Shown here: piece by piece, positions 9,772 to 19,935 of the stretch
Layout: each line of letters starts with the position of its first letter
How positions within the stretch are numbered: position 1 is the first letter of the stretch
NCBI RefSeq assembly: GCF_008757455.1
Contig: NZ_VCMV01000002.1
Coordinates: 156,578 to 220,577 of the forward strand
Reading direction: 5' to 3'
DNA length: 64,000 nucleotides
Source: Microvirga brassicacearum
GTDB lineage: Bacteria; Pseudomonadota; Alphaproteobacteria; Rhizobiales; Beijerinckiaceae
The notes under the pieces: generated by a model
Seen by the model: the letters and a program-made list of their open reading frames with translations, nothing else
Told to the model about the DNA's origin: nothing
The model's database searches: none
Position numbers and translations under genes: made by a program

Positions 9772-9930
9772 TTATCGAATATCTTCCTGGCCCCAGTTTT
9801 CCCGGGCGGCCTGGTCGGATCGCGCCTTTTCCGAACGCGTGAGGCGACGGCGCCTGGCTGCGACGAACAGGGCGATTCCCAGGATCACCGGGCCGCCAAC
9901 GATCACGAGACCCCAGATCCAGCCATCCAT
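9772..9930 (-). CDS. Small single-pass membrane protein, unknown function
   Basis: A 52-residue protein starting MDGWIWGLVIVGGPVILG. One hydrophobic helix (about residues 4-24) is followed by a strongly basic stretch AARRRRLTRSEKAR, giving a predicted inside-positive C-terminus. A GAGGA ribosome-binding site lies about eight bases before the ATG, which favours a real gene over a chance frame. It lies between tRNA-Val and tRNA-Asp, antisense to both. I do not recognise a named family. Longer frames extending upstream on the same strand lack support. Confidence 0.6.
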   Translation of the reverse strand: MDGWIWGLVIVGGPVILGIALFVAARRRRLTRSEKARSDQAARENWGQEDIR

Positions 9931-10177
9931 GTGAGATATCCTCGAAGTCACAGCGACGAACCACATGTGGCCAACAGCCTTCTGGGCGGCGTTGTTCCCG
10001 GGCCGGCGTGAGAAGCAGATTGAGCGCCGAAACCGCAGGTTTACCTGCGTTCCTCCTGCGCGAAATCTCGGGTGTGTTTTCACTGCCCGGTTGTCGAGAA
10101 CGGTCGCACGGAACAAGAGCCTGGACCGGTGCCGAACGCCGCCGCGAACGTTTTCTCGGACGAAACACACGGAACGC

Positions 10178-10206
10178 TTGACAGGGAACGGGGGCGCCCT
10201 TACACC
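10178..10206 (+). promoter_or_regulatory. Housekeeping promoter of tRNA-Asp
   Basis: A perfect TTGACA at 10178-10183, a 17-base spacer, and TACACC at 10201-10206, placed 30 bp before the mature tRNA-Asp. The -35 match and spacing make this the clearest sigma-70 promoter in the window. From 9931 to here nothing else is recognised. Confidence 0.65.
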
Positions 10207-10235
10207 GCCCCCACACCGCTTCGGCGGTCCCCCGC

Positions 10236-10312
10236 GCGGGTGTAGCTCAGTTGGTTAGAGTGCCGGCCTGTCACGCCGGAGGTCGCGGGTTCGAGCCCCG
10301 TCACCCGCGCCA
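10236..10312 (+). tRNA. tRNA-Asp, anticodon GUC
   Basis: 77 nt. Acceptor GCGGGTG pairs with CACCCGC, anticodon stem CCGGC/GCCGG encloses CTGTCAC (anticodon GTC), discriminator G, and encoded CCA at 10310-10312. Confidence 0.97.
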
Positions 10313-10460
10313 TTTCATTCCCGAAATTGTTTCGTTTTTGGCCGCACGCCCGGGCTCCTCGCCACGGCTGACGTTGCGCCATCCATGGCACGTTCACCGT
10401 CCTTCCGATCTTTTGCGAAAGCTCAGCGTTATTCTCGCAACCATGTGCTGCGAGGGATGA

Positions 10461-10889
10461 ATGTTGGTCTCAAAGTTCTTCACCGAGGTCTGCAATACGG
10501 TCGCTCACGCGGTCGGCAAGCCGGTAACATTTGCCGTCTGCGTCCTCGTCGTTGCCGGTTGGGCGGCGAGCGGCCCGATTTTTGGGTTCAGCGATACGTG
10601 GCAGCTGATCATCAACACGGGCACCACCATCGTCACGTTTCTGATGGTATTCCTGATCCAGAACACCCAGAATCGCGACGGGGCGGCGATGCAGGCCAAG
10701 CTTGACGAGTTGATCCGCGCCAGCGACTCGCGGAACGCCTTCGTGGGCATCGAGCATTTGACCCAGGAAGAGCTCGACAAGATCCTCGCCGAGGCCGAGG
10801 AGCGGGCGAAAGGCGAGGGGGACGAGGAGATCGCCGAAAAGCTTGCCCATCAGAGGTCCCGGAACCGCCACCGCCGGGCCGCGTCCTAG
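10461..10889 (+). CDS. Low-affinity iron permease family protein
   Basis: 142 residues. The N-terminal half contains two hydrophobic helices (about residues 18-38 and 48-66) separated by a short GFSDTWQLIINTG segment. This, with FLMVFLIQNTQNRD, is typical of the small bacterial members of the low-affinity iron permease family related to fungal Fet4. The C-terminal third is charged and helical (LTQEELDKILAEAEERAK) with a basic tail. GAGGGA lies a few bases before the ATG. Metal transport by these short bacterial versions is not well established, so the name reflects family membership only. It stands alone between tRNA-Asp and the nuo operon. Confidence 0.8.
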   Translation: MLVSKFFTEVCNTVAHAVGKPVTFAVCVLVVAGWAASGPIFGFSDTWQLIINTGTTIVTFLMVFLIQNTQNRDGAAMQAKLDELIRASDSRNAFVGIEHLTQEELDKILAEAEERAKGEGDEEIAEKLAHQRSRNRHRRAAS

Positions 10890-10971
10890 TTTAGAAGCGT
10901 TCTTTTGCTGCGCTGCAAACACTTGTCAGGGCAGGGGATCTCGGCTAAGCCTCGCGCGCAATCCATGGGTT

Positions 10972-11004
10972 GTCGCAGGGCCTTCAATTGAGGGCCGCTG
11001 CGAC
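10972..11004 (+). other. Hairpin in the presumed nuo leader
   Basis: GTCGCAG at 10972-10978 pairs with CTGCGAC at 10998-11004, enclosing a second near-palindrome (GGCC-TTCAATTGA-GGGCC). No T-run follows, so it is not an intrinsic terminator. It lies 55 bp before nuoA in the 169-bp gap that should hold the nuo promoter. Confidence 0.45.
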
Positions 11005-11058
11005 TTAAATGCGTGATTGCCGCAGGCTTTTCGCCTCGCTCCGTTTCTTGGGTGTCGC

Positions 11059-11424
11059 ATGACGAATCTTCTCGCCGACTACCTGCCTCTCGTGATTTTC
11101 ATCGGCGTTTCGCTCCTGATCGGGCTGGCGCTGCTCGTGGCACCTTTTATCGTCGCGTATAGCAGCCCGGACAGTGAGAAGCTTTCGGCCTACGAGTGCG
11201 GGTTCAATGCCTTTGACGACGCCCGCATGAAGTTCGACGTGCGGTTCTATCTGGTCGCCATCCTGTTCATCATCTTCGACCTTGAGGTCGCCTTCCTGTT
11301 CCCCTGGGCCATCACCTTTGGAGGCCTCGGCTGGTTCGGCTTCACGTCCATGATGATCTTCCTGGGCGTTCTCACGGTCGGCTTCGTCTACGAATGGAAG
11401 AAGGGCGCCCTCGAATGGGATTGA
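11059..11424 (+). CDS. nuoA: NADH-quinone oxidoreductase subunit A
   Basis: 121 residues with three membrane helices, normal for NuoA, an inner-membrane subunit of proton-pumping complex I at the junction of the membrane and peripheral arms. Conserved features include [21 protein letters not shown] after the first helix (residues about 45-65) and [14 protein letters not shown]. The ATG at 11059 was preferred over an in-frame start 42 bases upstream because it matches the normal NuoA beginning ([12 protein letters not shown]). Its end overlaps nuoB by ten bases, indicating translational coupling. First gene of the 14-gene nuo operon. Confidence 0.97.
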   Translation: MTNLLADYLPLVIFIGVSLLIGLALLVAPFIVAYSSPDSEKLSAYECGFNAFDDARMKFDVRFYLVAILFIIFDLEVAFLFPWAITFGGLGWFGFTSMMIFLGVLTVGFVYEWKKGALEWD

Positions 11425-12002
11425 TCGCAAACCCTCACACCGGCACGCTTGTCGCTCCCCAGCCTGTGGGAGCCGTCGATCCCGCGACCGGCCAGCCGAT
11501 CGGCGCCGCCGACCCCTATTTTCTGTCGGTCAAGGATGAACTCTCCGACAAGGGCTTCCTCATCACCTCGACCGAGGACCTGGTCACCTGGGCGCGCACC
11601 GGCTCGCTCATGTGGATGACCTTCGGCCTCGCGTGCTGTGCGGTCGAAATGATGCAGATGTCGATGCCGCGCTACGACGTCGAGCGATTCGGCTTCGCGC
11701 CGCGCGCGTCTCCGCGCCAGTCGGACGTGATGATCGTTGCCGGCACCCTGACCAACAAGATGGCTCCCGCTTTGCGCAAGGTCTACGACCAGATGCCGGA
11801 GCCGCGCTACGTGATCTCGATGGGATCCTGCGCTAATGGCGGCGGCTACTACCATTATTCATATTCGGTGGTGCGCGGCTGCGATCGTATCGTTCCCGTC
11901 GACATCTACGTTCCCGGCTGCCCGCCGACGGCCGAGGCGCTGCTCTACGGTGTTCTCCTTCTCCAGAAGAAGATCCGCCGTACCGGCACCATCGAGCGTT
12001 GA
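11415..12002 (+). CDS. nuoB: NADH-quinone oxidoreductase subunit B
   Basis: 195 residues. NuoB carries the terminal iron-sulfur cluster N2, which hands electrons to ubiquinone. The four cluster ligands are visible: the adjacent Cys pair in [19 protein letters not shown], and [11 protein letters not shown]. Start ATG at 11415 lies inside the end of nuoA in another frame; the longer in-frame extension (MEEGRPR) is less likely. The N-terminal 40 residues ([20 protein letters not shown]) are a lineage-typical extension. It is followed by nuoC after 14 bases. Confidence 0.97.
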   Translation: MGLIANPHTGTLVAPQPVGAVDPATGQPIGAADPYFLSVKDELSDKGFLITSTEDLVTWARTGSLMWMTFGLACCAVEMMQMSMPRYDVERFGFAPRASPRQSDVMIVAGTLTNKMAPALRKVYDQMPEPRYVISMGSCANGGGYYHYSYSVVRGCDRIVPVDIYVPGCPPTAEALLYGVLLLQKKIRRTGTIER

Positions 12003-12016
12003 GCGAGGATCAGAGC

Positions 12017-12619
12017 ATGACTGCTGAACTCCAGGCACTCGCGGATCACCTTGCGGCATCTCTCGGCGAGGCTGTAACGGCGAGCGCAATCGCCTACGAT
12101 GAACTGACCGTCGTGGTGCGCGCTGAGGACATCGTGCGCGCCGTCACGTTTCTGCGCGACGACCCCAAATGCCGGTTCATTTCGTTCCTCGATATCTGCG
12201 GTGTTGACTATCCTGGACGGGAGCAGCGCTTCGACGTTGTCTATCACCTGCTTTCGCCGCATCTGAACCATCGCATTCGGCTGAAAGTCGAAACCGATGA
12301 AGTCAGTCCGGTCCCGTCGATCATCGACGTCTTTCCCGCCGCGAACTGGTTCGAGCGCGAGGCGTACGACATGTACGGTATCCTGTTCTCGGGTCATCCG
12401 GACCTTCGCCGTATCCTCACCGATTACGGCTTCGAGGGTTATCCTTTGCGCAAGGACTTCCCGCTGACCGGCTACGTCGAGGTTCGCTACGACGAGGCAG
12501 AGGGCCGGGTGGTTTACGAGCCCGTCAGGCTCAATCAGGAATTCCGCAATTTCGACTTCCTGTCGCCATGGGAGGGCACGGATTACGTGCTGCCGGGCGA
12601 CGAGAAGGCGAAGGCGTGA
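12017..12619 (+). CDS. nuoC: NADH-quinone oxidoreductase subunit C
   Basis: 200 residues, the 30-kDa peripheral-arm subunit that packs against NuoD near the quinone site. Typical stretches: [20 protein letters not shown] and, at the C-terminus, [20 protein letters not shown] followed by [16 protein letters not shown]. The ATG at 12017 has GAGG about eight bases upstream; an in-frame TTG overlapping the nuoB stop would add six residues. In this lineage nuoC and nuoD are separate genes rather than fused as in E. coli. Confidence 0.97.
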   Translation: MTAELQALADHLAASLGEAVTASAIAYDELTVVVRAEDIVRAVTFLRDDPKCRFISFLDICGVDYPGREQRFDVVYHLLSPHLNHRIRLKVETDEVSPVPSIIDVFPAANWFEREAYDMYGILFSGHPDLRRILTDYGFEGYPLRKDFPLTGYVEVRYDEAEGRVVYEPVRLNQEFRNFDFLSPWEGTDYVLPGDEKAKA

Positions 12620-12639
12620 GAGAGCGGAGAGGGTAGCCC

Positions 12640-13830
12640 ATGGGCGAGCATAGTATCCGCAACTTCTCGATCAATTTCGGGCCGCAGCATCCGGCGGCGC
12701 ACGGTGTGTTGCGCCTTGTGCTGGAACTCGACGGCGAGGTGGTCGAGCGCGTCGATCCGCATATCGGCCTGCTGCATCGCGGCACCGAGAAGCTGATCGA
12801 GTACAAGACCTACACGCAGGCGACGCCCTATTTCGACCGGCTCGATTATGTCGCGCCGATGAACCAGGAGCACGCGTTCTGCCTCGCGGTCGAGAAGCTT
12901 CTCGGTCTCGCTGTTCCGCGCCGCGCGCAGTTGATCCGGGTGCTGTATTCGGAAATCGGCCGCCTCCTGTCGCATCTGCTCAACGTGACGACGCAGGCGA
13001 TGGACGTCGGTGCCTTGACGCCTCCTTTGTGGGGGTTCGAGGAGCGCGAGAAGCTGATGATCTTCTACGAGCGCGCCTCGGGCTCGCGCATGCACGCCAA
13101 CTACATCCGGCCGGGCGGCGTCGCCATGGATCTGCCGCCGGAACTGATCGACGACATCGAAGCCTTCTGCGATCCGTTCCTTAGGGTGCTCGACGATCTC
13201 GACACCCTCGTCATCGGCAACCGCATCTTCAAGCAGCGCAACGTCGATATCGGCGTGGTGCCGCTGGAGGATTGCTGGAAATGGGGCTTCTCGGGCGTGA
13301 TGGTTCGCGGCTCGGGCGCGGCATGGGATCTGCGCAAGGCGCAGCCTTACGAATGCTACGAGGAAATGGATTTCGACATTCCAGTGGGCAAGAACTGCGA
13401 TAACTACGATCGTCAGGTGATCCGCATGGAAGAGATGCGCCAGAGCGTGCGCATCATGAAACAATGCGTGGCGAAATTGCGCGAGCCTGCCGGGCAGGGG
13501 CCTGTGACGACGCTCGACGGCAAGATCGCACCGCCGTCACGGAAAGATATGAAGCGCTCGATGGAAGCGCTGATCCATCATTTCAAGCTCTTCACGGAAG
13601 GCTTCCACGTGCCGGCGGGCGAGGTCTATGCGGCCGTCGAGGCGCCGAAAGGCGAGTTCGGCGTCTACCTTGTCGCCGACGGCACCAACAAGCCGTATCG
13701 GTGCAAGATTCGTCCGCCGGGTTTCGCCCATCTGCAGGCAATGGACTTCATGTGCCGCGGGCACATGCTGGCCGACGTCGCGGGTATTCTCGGCTCGCTC
13801 GACATCGTGTTCGGCGAGGTCGATCGGTGA
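12640..13830 (+). CDS. nuoD: NADH-quinone oxidoreductase subunit D
   Basis: 396 residues, the 49-kDa subunit forming much of the ubiquinone-binding pocket. The start [19 protein letters not shown] contains the conserved [12 protein letters not shown] loop; [15 protein letters not shown] and the C-terminal DIVFGEVDR are also diagnostic. A Shine-Dalgarno-like GGAGAGGG lies just upstream. After the stop there is a 96-bp gap to nuoE holding a palindromic repeat, unlike the mostly short gaps elsewhere in the operon. Confidence 0.97.
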   Translation: MGEHSIRNFSINFGPQHPAAHGVLRLVLELDGEVVERVDPHIGLLHRGTEKLIEYKTYTQATPYFDRLDYVAPMNQEHAFCLAVEKLLGLAVPRRAQLIRVLYSEIGRLLSHLLNVTTQAMDVGALTPPLWGFEEREKLMIFYERASGSRMHANYIRPGGVAMDLPPELIDDIEAFCDPFLRVLDDLDTLVIGNRIFKQRNVDIGVVPLEDCWKWGFSGVMVRGSGAAWDLRKAQPYECYEEMDFDIPVGKNCDNYDRQVIRMEEMRQSVRIMKQCVAKLREPAGQGPVTTLDGKIAPPSRKDMKRSMEALIHHFKLFTEGFHVPAGEVYAAVEAPKGEFGVYLVADGTNKPYRCKIRPPGFAHLQAMDFMCRGHMLADVAGILGSLDIVFGEVDR

Positions 13831-13876
13831 GGTTTTCGGCCCCGTCCACGGTTTCGTGGCGCGGCGTCAAGTCAAA

Positions 13877-13911
13877 GTCGTGGATGGCCGGGTCACGCCC
13901 GGCCATGACGG
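13877..13911. repeat. Palindromic repeat, family E, in the nuoD-nuoE gap
   Basis: GATGGCCGGGTC-ACG-CCCGGCCATGACG is a near-perfect hairpin. A closely similar unit lies downstream of dnaE at about 38249-38285. Inside the operon it forms a stable RNA stem. Confidence 0.7.
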
Positions 13912-13926
13912 TTGAGAGAGGTTAGA

Positions 13927-14991
13927 ATGGCCGTTCGTAGGCTCGCGCCCGAGGAAATACAGCCCAAGAGCTTTGCGTTCTCGCCCGAGAACGAGGTTTT
14001 TGCGCAGGAACAGATCGCGAAATATCCGCCCGGACGCCAGGCGTCCGCGGTGATTCCGTTGTTGTGGCGGGCGCAGGAACAGACCGGCGGCTGGCTGCCG
14101 CGCAAGGCGATTGAAGCGGTTGCAGTGCGCCTCGACATGCCGGATATCCGCGTGCTGGAGGTCGCGACCTTCTATACGATGTTCAACCTCGACCCGGTCG
14201 GCAAATATTTCATCCAGTTCTGCGGCACGACGCCGTGCGCCTTGCGCGGCGCGGGGGACATCAAGAAGGTTCTTGAACGCCGCGTTGGCGAGCAGAGCCA
14301 CGTCTCGGCCGATGGCAATTTCTCCTGGCTCGAAGTCGAGTGCCTGGGTGCGTGCTGCAATGCGCCGATGGTTCAGATCAACCACGATTACTACGAAGAC
14401 CTGACGCCGGAGAATTTCGAGAAATTGCTCGACGATCTGGCCGCTGGCCGTCCGGTGAAAGCCGGCCCGCAGAGCAGCCGTCGCTCGTCCGAGCCGGCCG
14501 ATGCGGTAAAGACCCTCACCGATCCGTCGCTCTATGACGGCTCGATGGTGGGCGCGTGGCGCAAGCGCTTCGAGGAAGAGGCCGTGAAGGCTGTCGATAC
14601 GGGCGAGGCTGCTGCCGCGACCGCAACGGCGGCGGCAAATCCCAAGCCAGGCAAACCCGATGCCGGCCGCGCCATCGACACCGAAAAGGCCGACACCCCG
14701 GCGAAGCGCGTGAAAGAAGGCGAAAAGCCGGTCACCAATAGCGAGCGCAAGGAAGCCGCCGACACGTCGAAGACGACCGTCGCTGAGCAGAAGCCCAAAG
14801 GCGATGTGCCGGCGGCCCAGAGCGGCAAGTCGTATGTGGCAACGCCGTCGAAACCCGAAGCCGGGCGCGCCGCCGCCGAGGCGCCGACGACGCCCATCGC
14901 CGGAACGCCGCCTTCGGAGACGACGACCCGCCGCGACGGCAGCGAAAGCAAACCCGATGTGGTCCCCGATCCCACCAAGAAATCGTCCTGA
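13927..14991 (+). CDS. nuoE: NADH-quinone oxidoreductase subunit E with long C-terminal extension
   Basis: 354 residues. The first ~180 form the thioredoxin-like 24-kDa subunit that binds the [2Fe-2S] cluster N1a; cysteine ligands are in FCGTTPCALRGA and ECLGACCNAP. The core is followed by a segment containing SLYDGSMVGAWRKRF (about residues 200-216). Then comes roughly 130 residues rich in Ala, Lys, Pro and Thr with no predicted fold, almost doubling the normal length of about 160-200. Start at ATG 13927, the MAVRRLAPEEIQP beginning; an earlier in-frame start lies within the repeat. Extended NuoE proteins occur in alphaproteobacteria, but the role of the tail is not known to me. Confidence 0.95.
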   Translation: MAVRRLAPEEIQPKSFAFSPENEVFAQEQIAKYPPGRQASAVIPLLWRAQEQTGGWLPRKAIEAVAVRLDMPDIRVLEVATFYTMFNLDPVGKYFIQFCGTTPCALRGAGDIKKVLERRVGEQSHVSADGNFSWLEVECLGACCNAPMVQINHDYYEDLTPENFEKLLDDLAAGRPVKAGPQSSRRSSEPADAVKTLTDPSLYDGSMVGAWRKRFEEEAVKAVDTGEAAAATATAAANPKPGKPDAGRAIDTEKADTPAKRVKEGEKPVTNSERKEAADTSKTTVAEQKPKGDVPAAQSGKSYVATPSKPEAGRAAAEAPTTPIAGTPPSETTTRRDGSESKPDVVPDPTKKSS

Positions 14992-15004
14992 AGGAGTGAT
15001 GTAA

Positions 15005-16306
15005 ATGCTTCAGGATAAAGATCGCATCTTCACCAATCTCTACGGCCTCCATTCGCCGGACCTCGCGGCTGCGAAAATGCGCGGTAACTGGGACGGCACC
15101 AAGTTCCTGCTCGAGAAGGGCCGCGACTGGATCATCGACGAGATGAAGAAGTCGGGCCTGCGCGGCCGTGGCGGCGCTGGCTTCCCGACCGGCATGAAGT
15201 GGTCCTTCATGCCCAAGCAATCGGATGGTCGTCCGAGCTATCTCGTGGTCAATGCGGACGAGTCGGAGCCCGGCACCTGCAAGGATCGCGAGATCATGCG
15301 GCACGATCCGCACCTCCTGATCGAGGGCTGCCTGATCGCCTCCTTCGCCATGAACGCGAACGCGGCCTACATCTACATTCGCGGCGAATACATCGCCGAG
15401 CGCTACGCGTTGCAGAGGGCGATCGACGAAGCCTACGAGGCGCGCCTGATCGGCCAGGACAATATCCACGGCTTTCCGTTCGACCTCTACCTGCATCACG
15501 GCGCCGGCGCCTATATCTGCGGCGAGGAAACGGCGCTGCTCGAGAGCCTCGAAGGCAAGAAGGGCATGCCGCGCCTGAAGCCGCCATTCCCCGCCAATAT
15601 GGGCCTCTATGGCTGCCCGACGACGGTCAACAACGTCGAGTCGATTGCGGTTGCGGGCACGATCCTGCGGCGCGGCGCCTCGTGGTTCTCCTCGATCGGC
15701 CGCCCGAACAACGTCGGCACCAAGCTGTTCTGCGTCTCCGGCCATGTGGAAAAGCCCTGCAACGTCGAAGAGGCGATGGGCCTCACCTTCCGCGAGCTCA
15801 TCGACACCCATTGCGGCGGCATTCGCGGCGGCTGGGACAACCTGCTGGCGGTCATTCCCGGCGGCTCATCGGTGCCATGTGTTCCGGCGCACGAAATCAT
15901 GGATGCCTACATGGATTTCGACACCCTGCGGAACCTGAAATCGGGTCTCGGCACGGCGGCCGTGATCGTCATGGACAAGTCCACCGACATCGTGCGCGCC
16001 ATCACGCGCATCTCGTATTTCTACAAGCATGAGAGCTGCGGCCAGTGCACGCCTTGCCGCGAAGGCACCGGCTGGATGTGGCGCGTGCTGACGCGCATGT
16101 CCGAGGGCCGCGCGCAAAAGCGCGAGATCGACATGCTGCTCGAGGTGTCGACCCAGATCGAGGGCCATACCATCTGCGCGCTCGGCGACGCGGCGGCATG
16201 GCCGGTGCAGGGTCTCATCCGGCACTTCCGGCACGAGATCGAAAAACGGATCGACGACTACGCGGCGAACCCGCATTCCGAGCCGGCCATGTTGGCGGCG
16301 GAGTAG
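15005..16306 (+). CDS. nuoF: NADH-quinone oxidoreductase subunit F
   Basis: 433 residues, the 51-kDa NADH-oxidising subunit. The NADH- and FMN-binding regions are clear: [31 protein letters not shown] and [16 protein letters not shown]. The [4Fe-4S] cluster N3 ligands appear in [11 protein letters not shown] plus a later Cys in GHTICALGD. An AAGGAG ribosome-binding site sits seven bases before the ATG. Together with NuoE and NuoG it forms the NADH dehydrogenase module of the peripheral arm. Confidence 0.98.
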   Translation: MLQDKDRIFTNLYGLHSPDLAAAKMRGNWDGTKFLLEKGRDWIIDEMKKSGLRGRGGAGFPTGMKWSFMPKQSDGRPSYLVVNADESEPGTCKDREIMRHDPHLLIEGCLIASFAMNANAAYIYIRGEYIAERYALQRAIDEAYEARLIGQDNIHGFPFDLYLHHGAGAYICGEETALLESLEGKKGMPRLKPPFPANMGLYGCPTTVNNVESIAVAGTILRRGASWFSSIGRPNNVGTKLFCVSGHVEKPCNVEEAMGLTFRELIDTHCGGIRGGWDNLLAVIPGGSSVPCVPAHEIMDAYMDFDTLRNLKSGLGTAAVIVMDKSTDIVRAITRISYFYKHESCGQCTPCREGTGWMWRVLTRMSEGRAQKREIDMLLEVSTQIEGHTICALGDAAAWPVQGLIRHFRHEIEKRIDDYAANPHSEPAMLAAE

Positions 16307-16315
16307 AGAAGCGAG

Positions 16316-18394
16316 ATGGCAAAAATCATCGTTGACGGCGTCGAAGTCGACGTCCCGCCGGAATACACGCTGCTTCAGGCGGCGGAAGCCGCCGGCGCGG
16401 AAATTCCGCGTTTCTGCTTCCACGAACGGCTGTCGATCGCCGGCAATTGTCGCATGTGCCTGGTCGAGGTAAAGGGCGCGCCGAAGCCCGTGGCGTCCTG
16501 CGCCTGGGGCGTGCGCGACTGCCGCCCGGGGCCGAACGGCGAACCGCCGGAAATTCTCACCAAATCGAAGACGGTCAAGAAGGCGCGCGAGGGGGTGATG
16601 GAGTTTCTCCTCATCAACCACCCGCTCGATTGCCCGATCTGCGACCAGGGCGGCCAGTGCGACCTGCAGGATCAGGCGATGGCCTACGGCGTCGATACCA
16701 GCCGCTATCACGAGAACAAGCGCGCGGTGCCCGACAAATATCTCGGGCCGCTGATCAAGACGTCCATGAACCGGTGCATCCACTGCACCCGTTGCGTGCG
16801 CTTCACCACGGAAGTGGCGGGCGTCGAGGATCTCGGCGCGATCTGGCGCGGCGAGGACATGGAGATCACGAGCTATCTCGAAAAGGCTCTCGGCTCCGAG
16901 CTGCAATCGAACGCCGCCGACCTTTGCCCTGTGGGCGCACTGACCCACAAGCCGGAAGCGTTCCACTATCGTCCGTGGGAACTCAGCAAGACCGATTCCG
17001 TCGACGTGATGGATGCGGTCGGCTCGTCGATCCGCGTCGATTCCCGTGGCCGCGAGGTCATGCGCATCCTGCCGCGCGTGAACGAGGCGGTGAACGAGGA
17101 ATGGATCACCGACAAGGCCCGTCACATCGTCGACGGCCTGCGTCTCCAGCGCCTCGACCGGCCGTTCGTGCGCATCGATGGCCGCCTTCGCGCCGCCACG
17201 TGGCAGCAGGCTTTCGCCGTCATCGCCGAGCGCGTGAAGGGCACCGAGCGCAAGCGCATCGGCGCCATTGCGGGCGATCTGGCCTCCGTGGAGGAACTTT
17301 TCGCGCTCAAGACCCTGATGCACGGCCTCGGCGTCGCCAATATCGACGCCCGTCAGGATGGCAGCCTGCTGTCGCCGGCTCATGGCCGCGGCTCGTATCT
17401 CTTCAACTCGACCATCGCGGGCATCGAAGACGCCGACGCCGTCCTGATCGTGGGCGCGAACCCGCGCATCGAGGCGTCGCTGGTCAACGTGCGCATCCGC
17501 AAGCGCTGGCGCATGGCGCCGCCGCCGATTGCGCTCATCGGTGAGCGGGTCGATCTCACCTATCCGTACGATTACATCGGCGCCGGGCCTGAGACGCTGG
17601 CCGATGTGGCGGCCGGTCGTCACAGCTTCTTCGAGAAGCTCAAGGCCGCCAAGAACCCACTCATCATCGTCGGACCGGGAGCATTCGCCGGTGAAAGCGG
17701 GCTCGCCGTTCTATCGCTCGCGGCGCAGCTCGCCGACAGCATCGGCGCTGTCCGTGAGGGCTGGAACGGCTTCTCGGTCCTGCACAATGCCGCCTCGCGC
17801 GTCGGCGCGCTCGATCTCGGCTTCGTGCCGGGCGAGGGCGGCCTGACCGCGCGCCAGATGGCGGATGGTGCGGTCGACGTGCTGTTCAACCTGGGCGCGG
17901 ACGAGATCGACATCGCACCGGGCACCTTCGTGGTCTATCAGGGCACGCATGGCGATCGTGGCGCTCATCGCGCCGACGTCATCCTGCCGGGCGCGACCTA
18001 CACCGAAAAGTCCGGCACCTACGTCAACCTGGAAGGCCGGGTGCAGATGGCGAACCGCGCCGCCTTTGCGCCGGGCGATGCGCGCGAGGATTGGGCGATC
18101 CTGCGTGCCCTGTCGGACGTGCTCGGCCACCGGCTGCCATTCGACTCGCTCAATGCGCTGCGCACGAAGCTCTATGCGGAGCATCCGCATTTCGCCGAGC
18201 TCGACAGCATCGCGACGAGCGACGTGGCGGCGGGCGTCAAGGCGCTGGCAGCCATCGGCGGCAATCCGGGACGCGAGCCGTTCGTCAGCCCGGTCAAGGA
18301 TTTCTACCTGACGAACCCGATCGCCCGTTCGTCCGGGATCATGGCCGAGTGCTCAGCGCTGGCCCGCGATCTGCGGCTCGAAGCGGCCGAATAA
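16316..18394 (+). CDS. nuoG: NADH-quinone oxidoreductase subunit G
   Basis: 692 residues, the large 75-kDa iron-sulfur subunit. The N-terminal ferredoxin domain holds ligands for N1b ([19 protein letters not shown]), followed by the His/Cys cluster N5 region ([18 protein letters not shown]) and N4 ([12 protein letters not shown] ... [11 protein letters not shown]). The remainder is a molybdopterin-oxidoreductase-like domain that has lost its cofactor role in complex I. It is short compared with E. coli NuoG (about 900 residues) and like the mitochondrial-type subunit. Nine bases separate it from nuoF. Confidence 0.98.
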   Translation: MAKIIVDGVEVDVPPEYTLLQAAEAAGAEIPRFCFHERLSIAGNCRMCLVEVKGAPKPVASCAWGVRDCRPGPNGEPPEILTKSKTVKKAREGVMEFLLINHPLDCPICDQGGQCDLQDQAMAYGVDTSRYHENKRAVPDKYLGPLIKTSMNRCIHCTRCVRFTTEVAGVEDLGAIWRGEDMEITSYLEKALGSELQSNAADLCPVGALTHKPEAFHYRPWELSKTDSVDVMDAVGSSIRVDSRGREVMRILPRVNEAVNEEWITDKARHIVDGLRLQRLDRPFVRIDGRLRAATWQQAFAVIAERVKGTERKRIGAIAGDLASVEELFALKTLMHGLGVANIDARQDGSLLSPAHGRGSYLFNSTIAGIEDADAVLIVGANPRIEASLVNVRIRKRWRMAPPPIALIGERVDLTYPYDYIGAGPETLADVAAGRHSFFEKLKAAKNPLIIVGPGAFAGESGLAVLSLAAQLADSIGAVREGWNGFSVLHNAASRVGALDLGFVPGEGGLTARQMADGAVDVLFNLGADEIDIAPGTFVVYQGTHGDRGAHRADVILPGATYTEKSGTYVNLEGRVQMANRAAFAPGDAREDWAILRALSDVLGHRLPFDSLNALRTKLYAEHPHFAELDSIATSDVAAGVKALAAIGGNPGREPFVSPVKDFYLTNPIARSSGIMAECSALARDLRLEAAE

Positions 18395-18407
18395 GAGGAT
18401 CGGAAAC

Positions 18408-19433
18408 ATGGAACTCGGAGATATTCTCCTCAACATCGCGATCATGCTGGGCAAGAGCCTGCTGCTGCTCGTCGCGCTGCTCATCTTCATCGCCTACGCG
18501 CTGCTGGCGGATCGCAAGATCTGGGCGGCGGTGCAGCTTCGCCGCGGTCCGAACGTCGTCGGGCCGTGGGGCCTGTTCCAGTCCTTTGCCGACCTGCTCA
18601 AGTTCGTGTTGAAGGAGCCGGTGATTCCGGCGCCCGCCAACAAGGGCATGTTCCTGCTGGCGCCGCTTCTGTTCTGCGTTCTGTCGCTCGCCGCCTGGGC
18701 GGTCATCCCGCTCAATGCCGGATGGGCGATCGCCGACATCAATGTGGGCATCCTCTACATCTTCGCGATCTCGTCGCTTGGCGTCTACGGCGTCATCATG
18801 GGCGGTTGGGCCTCGAACTCGAAATATCCGTTCCTCGGCGCGCTGCGCTCGGCGGCGCAGATGGTGTCTTACGAAGTCTCCATCGGCTTCGTCATCGTCA
18901 CGGTGCTCATGTGCGCCGGCACCCTGAACCTCTCGGGCATCGTCGAAGCGCAGGATACCCGCCTCGGGCTTCTGGGGTGGTACTGGTTGCCGCTGTTTCC
19001 GATGTTCGTAGTCTTCTTCGTCTCCGCCATGGCCGAGACCAACCGCCCGCCCTTCGATCTGCCGGAGGCGGAATCGGAGCTGGTGGCCGGTTACATGGTC
19101 GAATATTCGTCGACCCCGTACCTGCTGTTCATGCTCGGCGAATACGTGGCCATCATGACCATGTGCTCGATCGGCGCCATCCTGTTCCTCGGCGGCTGGC
19201 TGTCCCCGATCCCGTTTGCGCCCTTCACCTGGGTGCCGGGGGTGATCTGGTTCATCCTCAAGGCGAGCTTCCTGTTCTTCCTGATGGCGATGGCGAAAGC
19301 CATGGTGCCGCGCTACCGTTACGACCAGCTCATGCGCCTCGGCTGGAAAGTTTTCCTGCCGATCTCGCTTGCCATGGTGGTGATCGTCGCCGGCGTGCTG
19401 ATGGCAACCGGCCTCGCGCCGGGCATGCAATAA
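18408..19433 (+). CDS. nuoH: NADH-quinone oxidoreductase subunit H
   Basis: 341 residues, about eight membrane helices. NuoH (ND1) joins the membrane arm to the peripheral arm and contributes to the quinone channel. Diagnostic stretches: [19 protein letters not shown] after helix 1, [20 protein letters not shown], and the acidic loop [20 protein letters not shown]. It starts 13 bases after nuoG and ends 11 bases before nuoI, consistent with a single transcript. Confidence 0.98.
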   Translation: MELGDILLNIAIMLGKSLLLLVALLIFIAYALLADRKIWAAVQLRRGPNVVGPWGLFQSFADLLKFVLKEPVIPAPANKGMFLLAPLLFCVLSLAAWAVIPLNAGWAIADINVGILYIFAISSLGVYGVIMGGWASNSKYPFLGALRSAAQMVSYEVSIGFVIVTVLMCAGTLNLSGIVEAQDTRLGLLGWYWLPLFPMFVVFFVSAMAETNRPPFDLPEAESELVAGYMVEYSSTPYLLFMLGEYVAIMTMCSIGAILFLGGWLSPIPFAPFTWVPGVIWFILKASFLFFLMAMAKAMVPRYRYDQLMRLGWKVFLPISLAMVVIVAGVLMATGLAPGMQ

Positions 19434-19444
19434 AGGGGATCGAA

Positions 19445-19933
19445 ATGAAACTCGATCAGGTTGCAAGATCGCTGCTGCTGACGGAATTCCTGTCCGGCTT
19501 CGTGCTGGCCATGAAGTATTTCTTCAAGCCGAAGGCCACCATCAATTACCCATTCGAGCTAGGCCATCGCAGCCCACGCTTCCGGGGCGAGCATGCCCTG
19601 CGCCGCTATCCCAACGGGGAGGAGCGCTGCATCGCCTGCAAGCTGTGCGAGGCGATCTGCCCGGCGCAGGCCATCACCATCGAGGCCGGCCCGCGCCGCA
19701 ATGACGGCACAAGGCGCACCACGCGCTACGATATCGACATGGTGAAGTGCATCTATTGCGGTCTTTGCCAGGAGGCTTGCCCGGTCGACGCCATCGTGGA
19801 AGGCCCGAATCTCGAATTCTCGGTCGAAACCCGCGAGGAGCTCTACTACGACAAGGCAAAGCTGCTTGATAACGGCGACCGCTGGGAGCGCGAGATCGCG
19901 CAGAACATCGCCAAGAACGCGCCTTATCGGTAG
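19445..19933 (+). CDS. nuoI: NADH-quinone oxidoreductase subunit I
   Basis: 162 residues, the ferredoxin-like TYKY subunit carrying [4Fe-4S] clusters N6a and N6b. Both cluster motifs are intact: [18 protein letters not shown] and [18 protein letters not shown]. The start [18 protein letters not shown] is the standard alphaproteobacterial beginning and follows nuoH by 11 bases; longer in-frame possibilities run back through nuoH in another frame and are spurious. The stop codon is immediately followed by an inverted-repeat element that widens the gap to nuoJ to 149 bp. Confidence 0.97.
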   Translation: MKLDQVARSLLLTEFLSGFVLAMKYFFKPKATINYPFELGHRSPRFRGEHALRRYPNGEERCIACKLCEAICPAQAITIEAGPRRNDGTRRTTRYDIDMVKCIYCGLCQEACPVDAIVEGPNLEFSVETREELYYDKAKLLDNGDRWEREIAQNIAKNAPYR

Positions 19934-19935
19934 AG

